A DNA stretch of 64,000 bases from Tistrella mobilis (GTDB lineage: Bacteria; Pseudomonadota; Alphaproteobacteria; Tistrellales; Tistrellaceae), in the NCBI RefSeq assembly GCF_039634785.1, contig NZ_JBBIAB010000015.1:1-64000 (forward strand), in the 5' to 3' direction. Of this stretch, positions 24,956 through 35,548 are shown piece by piece. Both the position numbers and the translations under genes were made by a program. The notes beneath the pieces were generated by a model that saw only the letters and a program-made list of their open reading frames with translations, searched no databases and had not been told where the DNA came from. The stretch's first letter is position 1; each line of letters opens with the position of its first letter.

Positions 24956-25473
24956 TGACGGATATGCAGCACGCAAAGCAGGGTGAACAGGCGCCGTGCC
25001 GTATCGAGGTCAAGCTCCACCTTGCCCTCCAGCCGGTCGCGCAGCAGCTCCGAGCCCTCGTTATGAATGCCGCGCCGGCCCATGTCGATCGCTTCGATCT
25101 GCGACGGGCTCTGGCTCTTGATCGCGGAGAAATAGCTCTCGCAGATCATGAAATAGTCCTTCACGATCCCGCGGAACGGCGCGATCGGCAGGGTGATCCG
25201 GGTCAGCTGGCGGCCGCCGGTCTCGGAAATGTCGAAATAGAGGCGGTTGTCCTGGATGCTCAGCAGCAGGTCGAACGGCCCCTCGGACTCGACGCCCAGT
25301 GGTACGAAATGGTTCTGCTCCAGCAGGTCGAAGATCGCCACCTTGCGCTCGTGCTCGACCTGGGGGCTCCAGGCCAGAACACTGCCCTGATCGAGGGTGA
25401 GGTTGGCGATCCGCGGCTCGGCGGGCCGGCGCGGTTGCGGGTCCTTGGGGTCTGGCTCGGGACTGTCGGTCAT
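24952..25473 (-). CDS. UPF0262 family protein
   Basis: A 173-residue conserved alphaproteobacterial protein of unknown function. Recognisable blocks are ESYFSAIKSQSPSQIEAIDM and the C-terminal RRLFTLLCVLHIR. It almost always lies next to hisD and a low-molecular-weight phosphatase, as here. A Pro-rich N-terminus (PDPKDPQPRRP) precedes the domain. AGGAG is 12 nt upstream. Confidence 0.92.
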   Translation of the reverse strand: MTDSPEPDPKDPQPRRPAEPRIANLTLDQGSVLAWSPQVEHERKVAIFDLLEQNHFVPLGVESEGPFDLLLSIQDNRLYFDISETGGRQLTRITLPIAPFRGIVKDYFMICESYFSAIKSQSPSQIEAIDMGRRGIHNEGSELLRDRLEGKVELDLDTARRLFTLLCVLHIRQ

Positions 25474-25585
25474 CGGGGGCGCTGACTCCTGAAGGCGGCG
25501 GTCGGCGGTGGGTCGGCAGGGCCGTCCCGGAACGGCGGCGGGCCCCGTTATCGTACCGGATGCCCGCCTTCCGTCGCACCGCAGA

Positions 25586-26887
25586 TCAGTCGTCCGCCAC
25601 ATCCAGGCGGATCGCCACCGACAGCGCATGGGCACCAAGCCCTTCCGCCTCGGCCAGGCTGATCGCATGACCGCCGATCACACGCAGCGAATTCTCGTCG
25701 CAGGCGATCAGCGAGCTGCGCTTCATGAAGTCGAGCACCGACAGGCCCGAAGAGTAACGCGCGCTGCGTGCGGTGGGAAGCACATGGTTCGGCCCGGCGA
25801 CATAGTCGCCGATCGCCTCCGGGGTATGGCGGCCCAGGAAGATCGCGCCGGCATTGTTGACCCGGGCGGCCAGCGCATCGGGGTCGTCCACCGCCAGCTC
25901 CAGGTGTTCGGGCGCGATGCTGTCGATCAGCGGCGCCGCCTGGGCCAGATCACCGGTCACGATGATCGCACCATTGGTGTTCCAGCTCTCGGTCGCGATA
26001 TTGCCGCGCGGCAGCTTCGCAAGAAGATCGTCCACCGCCTGCGCCACCCGGTCGGCGAACCCTGCATCATCGGTGATCAGGATCGACTGGGCGGCGGTGT
26101 CGTGTTCGGCCTGCGACAGCAGATCGGCGGCGATCCAGCGCGGATCATTGGCCGCATCCGCCACCACCAGGATCTCCGACGGGCCGGCGATCATGTCGAT
26201 GCCGACCGTGCCGAAGACCTGGCGCTTGGCCGCCGCGACATAGGCATTGCCCGGGCCCACGATCTTGTCGACCGGCGCCACCGTCTCGGTGCCATAGGCC
26301 AGCGCCGCCACGGCCTGGGCGCCGCCGATGCGATAGATTTCGTCGACGCCGCAGATCCGCGCCGCCGCCAGCACCAGCGGGTTGATCTCGCCGCCGGGGG
26401 TGGGCACCACCATGGCGATGCGCTTGACACCCGCAACCCGCGCCGGGATCGCGTTCATCAGCACCGAGGACGGATAGGCGGCAAGACCGCCCGGCACATA
26501 GATGCCGGCCGCCGCCACCGGACGCCAGCGCGCCCCCAGCCGCACGCCGGTTTCGTCGACATAGTCCAGATCTTCCGGCACCAGCTTCGCGTGATAGGCG
26601 CGGATGCGCTCGGCGGCGGTCTCCAGGCTGTCGATCAGGTGATGCGGGCAGGCCGCGAGCGCGGCATCGACCTCTTCGGCGGTGATCGCCAGCCGCTCGG
26701 CATCGATGGTCATCCGGTCGAAGCGGGCGGTGTAGTCGATCACCGCGGCATCGCCCCGCAGGCGGACATCCTCCAGGATCGCATGCACGGCGTCGTTCAC
26801 CTCGGCCGTGGTCTCGCGCTTCATGCCCAGCAGGGCCTGGAAGGCCTGGGGGAAGGACGGGTCGTTGACGTCAAGCCGGAACGGCAT
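25586..26887 (-). CDS. hisD: histidinol dehydrogenase
   Basis: A 433-residue enzyme for the last two steps of histidine synthesis (histidinol to histidine, two NAD+). Family blocks include [22 protein letters not shown]-type sequence near residue 125, [16 protein letters not shown], and [11 protein letters not shown]. Its start overlaps the hisG stop by 17 bp, so the two are co-translated. Full length. Confidence 0.97.
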   Translation of the reverse strand: MPFRLDVNDPSFPQAFQALLGMKRETTAEVNDAVHAILEDVRLRGDAAVIDYTARFDRMTIDAERLAITAEEVDAALAACPHHLIDSLETAAERIRAYHAKLVPEDLDYVDETGVRLGARWRPVAAAGIYVPGGLAAYPSSVLMNAIPARVAGVKRIAMVVPTPGGEINPLVLAAARICGVDEIYRIGGAQAVAALAYGTETVAPVDKIVGPGNAYVAAAKRQVFGTVGIDMIAGPSEILVVADAANDPRWIAADLLSQAEHDTAAQSILITDDAGFADRVAQAVDDLLAKLPRGNIATESWNTNGAIIVTGDLAQAAPLIDSIAPEHLELAVDDPDALAARVNNAGAIFLGRHTPEAIGDYVAGPNHVLPTARSARYSSGLSVLDFMKRSSLIACDENSLRVIGGHAISLAEAEGLGAHALSVAIRLDVADD

Positions 26888-27563
26888 CGTTCACCACCTC
26901 GCGGAAACGGTCGATCCAGGTGCCGACCAGCTGCGGCCGGGTCTTCAGCGCCGCACGGTTGACCACCAGGTAAGAGGTCACCTCGGCAATGGTCTCGATC
27001 TCGACCAGACCATTGGCCTTGAGCGTCGATCCGGTCGAAACCAGGTCGACGATGCGCCGGCAGAGGCCCAGCTTCGGCGCAAGCTCGATCGCGCCGTTCA
27101 GCTTGATGCACTCCGCCTGCACGCCGCGCGCCGCGAAATGGGCGCGGGTGACATGGGGGTATTTGGTTGCGACGCGGACATGGCTCCAGCGGCGGGGATC
27201 GTCGCCATGGGCCAGATCGGCCGGTTCCGCCACGGCGATATGGCAGCGGCCGATATTCAGGTCCAGCGGGGCGTAGAGTTCCGGATAGTCGAACTCCATG
27301 ATCACATCGCGGCCGCAGACGCCGATCTCGGCGGCACCGAAGGCCACGAAAGTCGCCACGTCGAAGCTGCGCACGCGCACCAGCCGGATATCCGGCACGC
27401 TGGTCTCGAATTCCAGCTTGCGCGAGGCGTCGTCGAAGAAGTCGGGCTCCGGCTCGATCCCGACGCGCGCCATCATCGGCAGCACTTCCTTCAGGATGCG
27501 CCCCTTGGGCAGGGCGATCGTCAGGCCGCGGCGGGCGGTGGTGGCGGGGCTCATCTCTGACAT
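26871..27563 (-). CDS. hisG: ATP phosphoribosyltransferase, short form
   Basis: A 230-residue HisG-S enzyme for the first step of histidine synthesis. It begins [16 protein letters not shown] and has the PRPP-site motif [14 protein letters not shown]. Length shows the C-terminal regulatory domain is absent, so the enzyme should need HisZ, which is not in this window. Either of two nearby ATGs (27563, 27554) could be used. GAGG favours the first. Confidence 0.96.
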   Translation of the reverse strand: MSEMSPATTARRGLTIALPKGRILKEVLPMMARVGIEPEPDFFDDASRKLEFETSVPDIRLVRVRSFDVATFVAFGAAEIGVCGRDVIMEFDYPELYAPLDLNIGRCHIAVAEPADLAHGDDPRRWSHVRVATKYPHVTRAHFAARGVQAECIKLNGAIELAPKLGLCRRIVDLVSTGSTLKANGLVEIETIAEVTSYLVVNRAALKTRPQLVGTWIDRFREVVNDAVPA

Positions 27564-27605
27564 GTCCTCGGGTTTTGCTGTCCGCAGGGTCGGCCGCGGC
27601 GACGA

Positions 27606-28895
27606 TCAGGCGCCGCCGGCGACCCGGACGATATCGGCGCCGCAGGCGGCGAGCTTGGCTTCGATGTTCTCGTAGCCGCGGTCCAGATGATAGACGCGGT
27701 TGACCAGGGTTTCGCCGCGCGCGGCAAGACCGGCCAGCACCAGCGACGACGAGGCGCGCAGATCGGTCGCCATCACCGGCGCCCCGTTCAGCCGCGGCAC
27801 GCCGCGCACCAGCGCCGAGGCGCCGTGGAGCACGATGTTGGCGCCCATGCGGTGCAGCTCCGGCACATGCATGAAGCGGTTCTCGAAAATGGTCTCGGTG
27901 ACCATGGCGGCGCCCTCGGCCACCGTCATCAGCGCCATGAACTGCGCCTGCATGTCGGTGGGGAAGCCGGGATAGACCTGGGTCATCACATCGGTGCCGC
28001 GCAGCGGACCGTCGGTGCGGGCGATGCGCACGCCGCGGGCGGTGGGCGTCACCCGCACCCCGGCGTCTTCCAGCTTGTCCAGCACCGATCGGATCAGTTC
28101 GGCATCCAGCCCGGTCAGCTCCACATCGCCGCCGGTGATCGCGCCGGCGATGGCATAGGTGCCGGCCTCGATCCGGTCGGGCAGCACCGCATGGGTGGCG
28201 CCGTGCAGGCGCGCCACGCCGTGGATGGTCAGGGTCTCGGTGTCGATGCCCTCGATACGCGCGCCCATGGCGATCAGGCAGCGGGCCAGATCGCCGATCT
28301 CGGGCTCACGCGCGGCATTGTCGAGCACGGTGGTCCCCTCGGCCAGGGCCGCCGCCATCAGCAGGTTTTCGGTCGCCCCCACCGAGACGAAGGGGAAGCG
28401 GATATGCGCGCCCTTCAGCCCCTTGGGCGCCGTGGCGTGGATATAGCCGCCTTCGAGCTCGATGACCGCGCCCAGCTCTTCAAGCCCCTTGAGGTGCAGG
28501 TCGACCGGGCGGGTGCCGATGGCGCAGCCGCCGGGCAGCGAGACCTGCGCCTCCCCCACCCGCGCCAGCAGCGGCCCCAGCACCAGGATCGAGGCGCGCA
28601 TCTTGCGCACCAGATCGTAAGGTGCCGTGGTGTTGCTGATCCGGCCTGCATCCAGCGTGATCACCCGGCCGCCATTGGCGGCATCCCGGGCCTCGTCGAT
28701 CGCGCAGACCACGCCGTGCTGGGCCAGCAGCTTCACCATGGTGGTGATGTCGGCCAGGCTCGGCAGGTTGGAGAGAACCAGCCGGTCCTCGGTGAGCAGG
28801 GCGGCGGCCAGCAGCGGCAGCGCCGCATTCTTGGCGCCCCCGATCGGGATCACCCCTTCGAGCGGCCGCCCGCCGCGGATGCGGATGCTGTCCAT
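27606..28895 (-). CDS. murA: UDP-N-acetylglucosamine 1-carboxyvinyltransferase
   Basis: A 429-residue cytosolic enzyme for the first committed step of peptidoglycan synthesis. It begins [20 protein letters not shown]. The loop cysteine that fosfomycin attacks is present in [15 protein letters not shown]. It lies upstream of hisG in the same direction. The intact Cys predicts normal fosfomycin sensitivity at the target level. Confidence 0.97.
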   Translation of the reverse strand: MDSIRIRGGRPLEGVIPIGGAKNAALPLLAAALLTEDRLVLSNLPSLADITTMVKLLAQHGVVCAIDEARDAANGGRVITLDAGRISNTTAPYDLVRKMRASILVLGPLLARVGEAQVSLPGGCAIGTRPVDLHLKGLEELGAVIELEGGYIHATAPKGLKGAHIRFPFVSVGATENLLMAAALAEGTTVLDNAAREPEIGDLARCLIAMGARIEGIDTETLTIHGVARLHGATHAVLPDRIEAGTYAIAGAITGGDVELTGLDAELIRSVLDKLEDAGVRVTPTARGVRIARTDGPLRGTDVMTQVYPGFPTDMQAQFMALMTVAEGAAMVTETIFENRFMHVPELHRMGANIVLHGASALVRGVPRLNGAPVMATDLRASSSLVLAGLAARGETLVNRVYHLDRGYENIEAKLAACGADIVRVAGGA

Positions 28896-28984
28896 GCCTG
28901 CCCCGTTCTGCCTGGGAGTGGGATCGAGGGACGATGCCTGCTGCAGTGCAGCCGAATTCAATACGGTCACCGGCGGCGCCACGC

Positions 28985-29539
28985 TTAAAGGCGCGGCAGG
29001 GTCACGCCCCGCTGCCCCATATACTTGCCCAGCCGGTCCTTGTACGAGGTCTCGCAGGGGCGATCGCCCTTCAGGAACAGGAACTGGCAGGCACCCTCGC
29101 CCGCATAGATCTTGGCCGGCAGCGGCGTGGTGTTGCTGAATTCCAGCGTCACATGGCCTTCCCATTCCGGCTCCAGCGGCGTCACGTTGACGATGATGCC
29201 GCAGCGGGCATAGGTCGACTTGCCGACGCAGATCACCATCACGTCGCGCGGAATGCGGAAATACTCCACCGTCCGGGCCAGGGCGAAGCTGTTCGGCGGG
29301 ATCACGCAGACATCCAGCTTGCGGTCCACGAAGCTCTGATCCGAGAACTGCTTCGGATCGATCACCGCGCTGTCGACATTGGTGAAGATCTTGAACTCGT
29401 CGGCGACGCGCGCGTCATAGCCATAGGACGACAGGCCGTAGGAGATCATGCCCTCGCGGACCTGCTTCTCGACGAAGGGCTCGATCATCCCCTCGTTCAA
29501 GGCTGTTTCGCGGATCCACAGATCGGACATGATCGACAT
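28985..29539 (-). CDS. dcd: dCTP deaminase
   Basis: A 184-residue enzyme converting dCTP to dUTP for dTTP synthesis. Motifs are [35 protein letters not shown] and [11 protein letters not shown]. The ATG at 29539 has GGGAG about 8 nt upstream. A second ATG three codons later is also possible. It precedes murA with an 89-bp gap. Confidence 0.96.
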   Translation of the reverse strand: MSIMSDLWIRETALNEGMIEPFVEKQVREGMISYGLSSYGYDARVADEFKIFTNVDSAVIDPKQFSDQSFVDRKLDVCVIPPNSFALARTVEYFRIPRDVMVICVGKSTYARCGIIVNVTPLEPEWEGHVTLEFSNTTPLPAKIYAGEGACQFLFLKGDRPCETSYKDRLGKYMGQRGVTLPRL

Positions 29540-29775
29540 CGGGGCGTCTCCCGGACGTTTGGCAACAGGCGAAGGCCCGCAACTGGCAACAGGCGAAGCC
29601 CGCAATCCGCCACCCATGGGCTGCGGCCGGCCTGGGACGGCGCGGTCGGGCACGAATGGGCGGGCGGTGCAGGCCCGAAGCTGCCCCGGGGGGCAGCCGG
29701 CCACTTATAGACGACGCCGCAGCAGGGCTCAACGCCGCGTTGGCGGAACTCTCCATTGCGCCTGCGGCAGGGGCG

Positions 29776-29997
29776 TCAGAGCCCCTCCTCCTCGGCGGCA
29801 CGATCGCGCGACTGCGCCTTGCGCCGCGCCAGATTGGCACGCAGCTGCGCCGCCTGCCGCGCCCGGCGTTCGGCCGCTGCCTGGCGGGCCGCCTCGGTTT
29901 CGTTGGGGCGCGGCTTGGGCTCGCCGGGACGCGGCTTGGGCTCGGGAGCGGTTTTCGATGTCGTATCAGTGGTTTCGATCGGCGCGCGGTCGGTCAT
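29776..29997 (-). CDS. small basic hypothetical protein
   Basis: A 73-residue, highly charged protein: a Pro/Lys-rich N-terminal half (EPKPRPGEPKPRP) and a helical Arg/Ala-rich half (RRARQAAQLRANLARRKAQ). Short proteins with this RANL-RRK pattern are common in Alphaproteobacteria and have no known role. No clear domain. Confidence 0.6.
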   Translation of the reverse strand: MTDRAPIETTDTTSKTAPEPKPRPGEPKPRPNETEAARQAAAERRARQAAQLRANLARRKAQSRDRAAEEEGL

Positions 29998-30094
29998 CGG
30001 GCGTCTGGCCTTGCGATCGGATGAGCGTTCGGTGAAGAACAGGGTTGCATGACGCCCGGAAACATGGCACACCCCGCCCACATTCGCGAGCGTC

Positions 30095-30169
<75 letters not shown>

Positions 30170-30206
30170 GCTTCCGCCTCTGCGGTTCTCGCGATTGACG
30201 ATGTTC

Positions 30207-30248
30207 GAAGGCCCGGTGCCGCCTGTGCGACACCGGGCCTTCTTTATT
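30207..30248 (+). terminator. terminator after tRNA-Thr copy 1
   Basis: GAAGGCCCGGTG and CACCGGGCCTTC form a 12-bp perfect stem followed by TTTATT. Confidence 0.88.
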
Positions 30249-30287
30249 GCCGGGAGTACCGGCCATCAGGGGGCAGGCAGCGATCGG

Positions 30288-32546
30288 TCACTCGTCGACC
30301 GCGTCGTTCAGCACCCGCACCCGCCAGGTACCCGCCGGTGCCGTCAGGCCGGCCGTGGTGACGTTGGTCAGCCGCAGCTTCGCCTCTCCGGGCCCCGACA
30401 TGAAGGCCTGGGCGATCAGCCCCTCCGGCAGCAGAGCGGGCGGCGCCATCAGCAGGAAACCGTTCGGCCACTGCCCGCCCGGCACCGGGATCACCGGCGA
30501 GACCAGCGTCGCCCCGGCGGCGACCGTCCCGGGCGTCCAGTACAGGGCCGCGCGCAGGTTCACCTGATCCCGGCTGGCCCAGCGCGGTGGATGCAGGCTG
30601 ACCGTGGCGGGATCCGCCGTTTCGGTGGTCGCCGTTTCCAGCGTAATCGTTCCGTCTGCGATCGCCGCCACCCGCCGGCCCGCCGTATCGCCGCCGATGT
30701 CGACAATGTCGCCGATCCGCAGCGTCGCCGCGTCCGCGGGTGCAGCCGTCAGCGACAGACCGGCCGGTGTGGCGGCGAAAGACACGGCCCCGTTCGTGCC
30801 GGCCTCGATACAGATCCGGCCGGCGAAGGCACCGGGTGCCGCAGCCGCAACGTCGATCACGGTGCCCACATCCACCGTGCGCAGAACCGGTGACAGCCGC
30901 GAGGTCCCGAAGATCCGCCGCCGCGCCCGATCGACCGGCGCCGCATGATCCGCAAGATTCTCGGCATCGCCCAGAATGACCGCCGCGCCCGGTGCGGCAT
31001 AGATCGCCTGGCCGGTCAGATGGCTCGTCTGGATATGATTGCGCCCGATGGTCGCGCTGCCCAGGCCGGCGACATGGATGCCATGCCGGATGCGGTGCGG
31101 GTTGCTCGCATTGATCCGGTTGTCGTCGATCCAGGCCCCCGTGCTTTCGACAAGGATGGCATCCCGGCCCCCATCCTGCCATCGGCCCGCGACCCATTCA
31201 TGGGACACGTCGTCGATCAGGTTGCCGCGCACCGTCACATTGCCGGCCGCGGGCAGCAGCCGGATCGCCTCGCCCGTCATGCCCGACAGCACATTGTCCG
31301 CGATGATGCCGTTCGACGCTTCGCACCAGATGCCGGGCCCGGTTTCGAGATTGCCGGTGGTCACCGCGATCACGTTGCCGGCAACGCGCCAGCCGCGGGT
31401 CTTCGGGGTGCGCGGGTCGGAGTCCCGCAGGCTGATGACCCCCGGAAACTCGTCGTCCGGGCCGCCGGAACGGCCGAAGATGATGTGGTTGTCCTGGATA
31501 TCGACCCTCTTGGCCGGCCCGACATAGAAGCGCCGCGCATAGTCGGCGAAGTTGCCGTGGATCACGTTGCTGAAGACATAGGACCCGATATCGGCAAACG
31601 GATCCTCCTCCGGCGGCTCCACCGCCGGTGTCGGCTGGATGGCGTCGATCCAGATGCAGGCCGCTTCGCCCTTTCTCGGATCGGCGGAATTGTTGCCGAT
31701 GGTGTGGAAACGGTTCGAGAGGATGCGGATGCCGCGCAGGTGCTCGATGAAGGGCGTCACCTGGCCGGTCTCCGGGTCCGGCCAGGTGTTGACCGTCGTG
31801 CTCACGGTGATGCAGCGGCGCATGGAGACGAAGGCATTGTCGCGGATCTCGACATTGCGCCCCAGGATGTCGAGCGCCTGATGCATCTTGAAGAACCGGC
31901 AGTCGATGATCTGCGAGTCGGTATCCGCCGGATACCTCGCCGAAGACAGCCGCCACAGAATGGCGGTCGACGTCCCGGACGTCCCGGCATCGCCGATGTC
32001 GCCATCGCCCTCGAAGGTCAGCCCCTGAATCCCGATCCCCCGTTCTTCGATCCGCAGCGTCACACTGTTCGCGGTCACGCAGCGGATCATCGGTGCGCGG
32101 AAGCCCGGGCAGCCCCGCAGGGTGACGTCGTTCGTCGCCAGAACCAGGGCGTGCTCCCGGCCGTCCGGTGGCGAGACAAGGTAATGCGGCCGGGTAACAG
32201 GGCCCGAGGGCATCGAAAAATCGAGCACGTCGAAAGGCTCCAGCGCATCCAGCGCCCGCTGGATGGCATCGGTGTCGTCGGCTTTACCGTCGCCTTTGGC
32301 GCCGAACCAGACGACCTTCAGCAGGTTGGGCTCGGGCAGCACCCGCAACCAGCGGCCGACGCCGTCGGTCGGCGCAATCACCGTGCCGCCATTGTCGGGC
32401 GAGGTCTCGGCGGGGTCATAGCGGAACCAGCCGCCGCCGCCGTCACCCGCGGCGTAGTATCCCTGGACGAAGGTGTCGACACGCTCGGCACCGGCAACAC
32501 TGCGCAGGGCAGCGATGGTCGCAACCACGAAGGGCTGGACTGACAT
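30288..32546 (-). CDS. right-handed beta-helix protein, tailspike/pectate-lyase-like
   Basis: A 752-residue protein without a signal peptide. The N-terminal part (residues 1-75) resembles a phage particle-attachment region (VDTFVQGYYAAGDGGGGWF). Then comes the pectate-lyase-superfamily entry FGAKGDGKADDTDAIQRAL, about 350 residues of irregular beta-helix repeats rich in N and I (DNAFVSM, SNRFHTIGNN, GNVIAVTTGN), and a beta-rich C-terminus. Such proteins bind or cut polysaccharides in phage tailspikes or cell-surface factors. AGAGGA lies about 9 nt upstream. No other phage gene is adjacent. It is flanked by two identical tRNA-Thr genes. Substrate unknown. Confidence 0.75.
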   Translation of the reverse strand: MSVQPFVVATIAALRSVAGAERVDTFVQGYYAAGDGGGGWFRYDPAETSPDNGGTVIAPTDGVGRWLRVLPEPNLLKVVWFGAKGDGKADDTDAIQRALDALEPFDVLDFSMPSGPVTRPHYLVSPPDGREHALVLATNDVTLRGCPGFRAPMIRCVTANSVTLRIEERGIGIQGLTFEGDGDIGDAGTSGTSTAILWRLSSARYPADTDSQIIDCRFFKMHQALDILGRNVEIRDNAFVSMRRCITVSTTVNTWPDPETGQVTPFIEHLRGIRILSNRFHTIGNNSADPRKGEAACIWIDAIQPTPAVEPPEEDPFADIGSYVFSNVIHGNFADYARRFYVGPAKRVDIQDNHIIFGRSGGPDDEFPGVISLRDSDPRTPKTRGWRVAGNVIAVTTGNLETGPGIWCEASNGIIADNVLSGMTGEAIRLLPAAGNVTVRGNLIDDVSHEWVAGRWQDGGRDAILVESTGAWIDDNRINASNPHRIRHGIHVAGLGSATIGRNHIQTSHLTGQAIYAAPGAAVILGDAENLADHAAPVDRARRRIFGTSRLSPVLRTVDVGTVIDVAAAAPGAFAGRICIEAGTNGAVSFAATPAGLSLTAAPADAATLRIGDIVDIGGDTAGRRVAAIADGTITLETATTETADPATVSLHPPRWASRDQVNLRAALYWTPGTVAAGATLVSPVIPVPGGQWPNGFLLMAPPALLPEGLIAQAFMSGPGEAKLRLTNVTTAGLTAPAGTWRVRVLNDAVDE

Positions 32547-32666
32547 CGTAAGTTCCTCTTGATCGATGTGTCTGGCGATGTATCTGCGGCCACGTCCCGT
32601 GCGGTGAAAAAAGCGGTTGCAGCCCGCCGGATTTCGTGGCAGTTTCCGCCCCGCTTCACCAGAGGC

Positions 32667-32741
<75 letters not shown>

Positions 32742-32765
32742 TTCTTTGTGAAGACAGGTATTTCG

Positions 32766-32803
32766 AAAGGCCCGCCCGGCAGCACATGTCCGGCGGGCTT
32801 TTT
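32766..32803 (+). terminator. terminator after tRNA-Thr copy 2
   Basis: The stem GCCCGCC / GGCGGGC is followed by TTTTTC. Confidence 0.8.
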
Positions 32804-32935
32804 CATGTCCTGCTGCCATCATTCGTATGGCCAGCACATGCAGCAGAGGTCGTGCGCCTCTGCGTCGACTATGATGTCGTTTCGACTTCTGAAAATCTTC
32901 CCGTCAACTGCGGCAACTTGTTGCCGACAGCTCGG

Positions 32936-35338
32936 TCAGGACGCTCCCGTCATCTCCAGATCCCGCACCGATGCCGGGGTGCTGCCGTCGAGCGGCAGCA
33001 CCACCACCGCCCGGGTGCCGACGCCGCGGGTGCTGGTCAGATCGAAGCGGCCGCCCAGCAGGTCCACCAGACGGGCTGCAAGCGGCAGGCCAAGCCCGGT
33101 GCCGTGGTGGTGGCGGTGCATGGCGCTTTCGATCTGGCCGAAGACGCTCAGCGCCACGTCGATTTCTTCCGGGCTCATGCCGATGCCGGTATCCTCCACC
33201 ACCAGGATCAGCCGGTCGCCCGCCACGCTCGCCCGCAGCGAAACCGTGCCGTCACGGGGGGTGAACTTCACCGCATTGGACAGAAGATTGATCAGCACCT
33301 GGACCAGGCGGCGCTCGTCGGTGCGCAGCTGCGGCAGGTCTTCGGGCACCTCCACCACCAGCCGGACGCCGTTTTCCTGTGCCTGGGTCTCGATCATCCT
33401 GAGGCAGGTCTCTGCCAGGCGGGCCGGCGACACCTCGGCCAGATCCACGCTCATCCGGCCGGATTCCGCCTTGGACAGGTCGAGAATGTCGTTGATCAGC
33501 ATCAGCAGATGCCGCCCCGATGTCGCGATGTCGCGGCCGTAAGAGGCATAGCGCGGATTGCCGGCGGGGCCGAACATCTCGGCGCCGATGATCTCGGAAA
33601 AGCCGATGATCGCATTCAGTGGCGTGCGCAGTTCATGGCTCATATTGGCCAGGAATTCGGACTTCGCCCGGTTGGCGCGCTCGGCAACCATCTTGGCTTC
33701 CATCAGCGCCTGTTCGAAGCGGCGCTGTTCGGTCACGTCCTGCACCGCCAGCAATGCGCCGCCCGAGGCCAGCGGCCGGACGAACTGGTCCAGCACCCGG
33801 CCGTCGCGCAGTTCCTCGGACCAGGTGCGGATCTCGCGCGTCGCCAGCCGGGCAAGCCGCCGCGACAGGATATCGCCCAGCTCGGCCACCACATAGCCCT
33901 CGGCACGTGCGGCATGTTCCAGGATGGCGTGCAGGGTGGTGCCGCGGCAGGCCAGATCCTCGCTCAGGCCGAACATCTCGCGATAGCGCTGATTGCACAC
34001 CACCAGCCGGCGCTCGGCGTCGAACATGGCAAGGCCCAGGAAGACGTTCTCCAGCGCGGCGTTGAACTGCTGGCTGCGTTCTTCCAGCTCGCGGGTGCGT
34101 GCCTCCACCTCGGCATTCAGATGATCGGTCAGATGGGCCAGCGACAGGCGCAGATGCTCGATGCCGGCCATGGCATCCTCGATCTCGCGGATGCCGCCGC
34201 TGCCGCCGACGGGGCGATCGAAACTGCCCTGTTCCACCCGGCGCACCGCCGCACACAGCCGGTCCAGCGGCCGCGATACGGTGCTGCGCGCGATCAGCAC
34301 CGTACAGGCAAGCCCCGCCGCCACGATCAGCGTCAGCCCCGCCGTGCGCCAGACGGAAGCCCGCCAGCCGCCCAGGGCATCGGCCGTCGCCAGCAGCACC
34401 GCCACCTGCATGTCGCGGCCATGGACCGGCGCCACGGCCGCCACCCAGGGGCCGTCGGCATCGTCGTCCCCCACCAGAAACGGCCGGGCGGGGCTTGGAT
34501 TGTTCGCATCGGCCGGCATCGGCGGCACCTCGCCCGCCAGTTCCGCCATCCGCAGCCGGGTTTCATCGGGCAGGTCCGGGGCCACGGCCATCACGCCGCC
34601 GGCCAGCGACGACAGCAGCATCACCCGGCCGTTCGGCCCGACCGAGGCACTGCGATAGAGCGCCGCGAACTGATCGGCATCCACCACCGCCACCACCGCA
34701 CCGATGAAACCGCCCGCCTCGTCCGTCAGGGCCCGGGCCAGGAAGACCTCCTTGCGGGCGCCGGCACCGCCATCGCCCAGCATGCCCGCCACCGGCCCGG
34801 CGGCGGGGGTCAGCATCAGCCGCTGCACCGCGGCCATGCCCGAAAGGTCGACGGGCGGCGCCGGAAAGACGCCGGTGTGCAGATAGATCCGCCCCTCGCG
34901 ATCGATCACCCAGATCGCGCTCAGCGCGGTGCCGTTGCGGATGATCGCCTCCAGCCGGCCATAAAGCCGCCGCGCCTCGGCGCCGCTGCCGGCCTCCGCC
35001 ATCGGCGCCGGCCCCGACGCCGCCATGTCGAGCGCCCGGCCGAGCGTCAGATCCACCCCCTCCAGCGTGCGGGCGGCATGTTCGGCCAGCAGGCGGGCGG
35101 TGCCCTCGGCGCGTACCGCAGCATCTTTCAGCGGCTGGTCATAGGCGGTGCCCAGCTGCACCGCCCCCACGCCGACGAACAGCAGAAACACCCCCAGTGC
35201 CGCCACGATCAGCGCATGGATCAGCCGCCAGCGCCCGGGGGACCAGCGCGGCAGGCCGTGCCAGCCGCCATGCGGGGCAGCGGGTCCGGATTGTCCTTCC
35301 GGTTGAGGACGCTGGCGTGTGGAATGCGGTTCGCTCAT
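32936..35338 (-). CDS. membrane sensor histidine kinase (Cache-HAMP-PAS-HisKA-HATPase)
   Basis: An 800-residue inner-membrane kinase. A membrane segment at about residues 40-60 is followed by a periplasmic double-Cache-like domain (about 65-335), a second membrane segment (about 345-365), HAMP, and a PAS domain (about 440-540). HisKA follows, with phospho-acceptor His near residue 567 in SHELRTPLNAIIGFSEI, then HATPase_c with N, G1 (EDTGIGM) and G2 (HHGTGLGLPLA) boxes. No receiver domain is fused and no response regulator gene is adjacent, so its partner is elsewhere. The ligand is unknown. Confidence 0.9.
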   Translation of the reverse strand: MSEPHSTRQRPQPEGQSGPAAPHGGWHGLPRWSPGRWRLIHALIVAALGVFLLFVGVGAVQLGTAYDQPLKDAAVRAEGTARLLAEHAARTLEGVDLTLGRALDMAASGPAPMAEAGSGAEARRLYGRLEAIIRNGTALSAIWVIDREGRIYLHTGVFPAPPVDLSGMAAVQRLMLTPAAGPVAGMLGDGGAGARKEVFLARALTDEAGGFIGAVVAVVDADQFAALYRSASVGPNGRVMLLSSLAGGVMAVAPDLPDETRLRMAELAGEVPPMPADANNPSPARPFLVGDDDADGPWVAAVAPVHGRDMQVAVLLATADALGGWRASVWRTAGLTLIVAAGLACTVLIARSTVSRPLDRLCAAVRRVEQGSFDRPVGGSGGIREIEDAMAGIEHLRLSLAHLTDHLNAEVEARTRELEERSQQFNAALENVFLGLAMFDAERRLVVCNQRYREMFGLSEDLACRGTTLHAILEHAARAEGYVVAELGDILSRRLARLATREIRTWSEELRDGRVLDQFVRPLASGGALLAVQDVTEQRRFEQALMEAKMVAERANRAKSEFLANMSHELRTPLNAIIGFSEIIGAEMFGPAGNPRYASYGRDIATSGRHLLMLINDILDLSKAESGRMSVDLAEVSPARLAETCLRMIETQAQENGVRLVVEVPEDLPQLRTDERRLVQVLINLLSNAVKFTPRDGTVSLRASVAGDRLILVVEDTGIGMSPEEIDVALSVFGQIESAMHRHHHGTGLGLPLAARLVDLLGGRFDLTSTRGVGTRAVVVLPLDGSTPASVRDLEMTGAS

Positions 35339-35548
35339 CCGTCTCCGGTCCGGGAAAGGGAATGGTCGAAGTGTAGCGGCAGAACCTGTGGCGTTTCATT
35401 ATATTTTACGCTTATCGCGCGCACCACCCGCGAGACGCGAAGCTGATACGCGATCTGATACCACCGCTGGCCACATGACCGACACTGGCTCCGTCGCGCC
35501 GGACAGGCCAGAATGCCGATCCCGCAACCCGCCGATACGGAACATGTC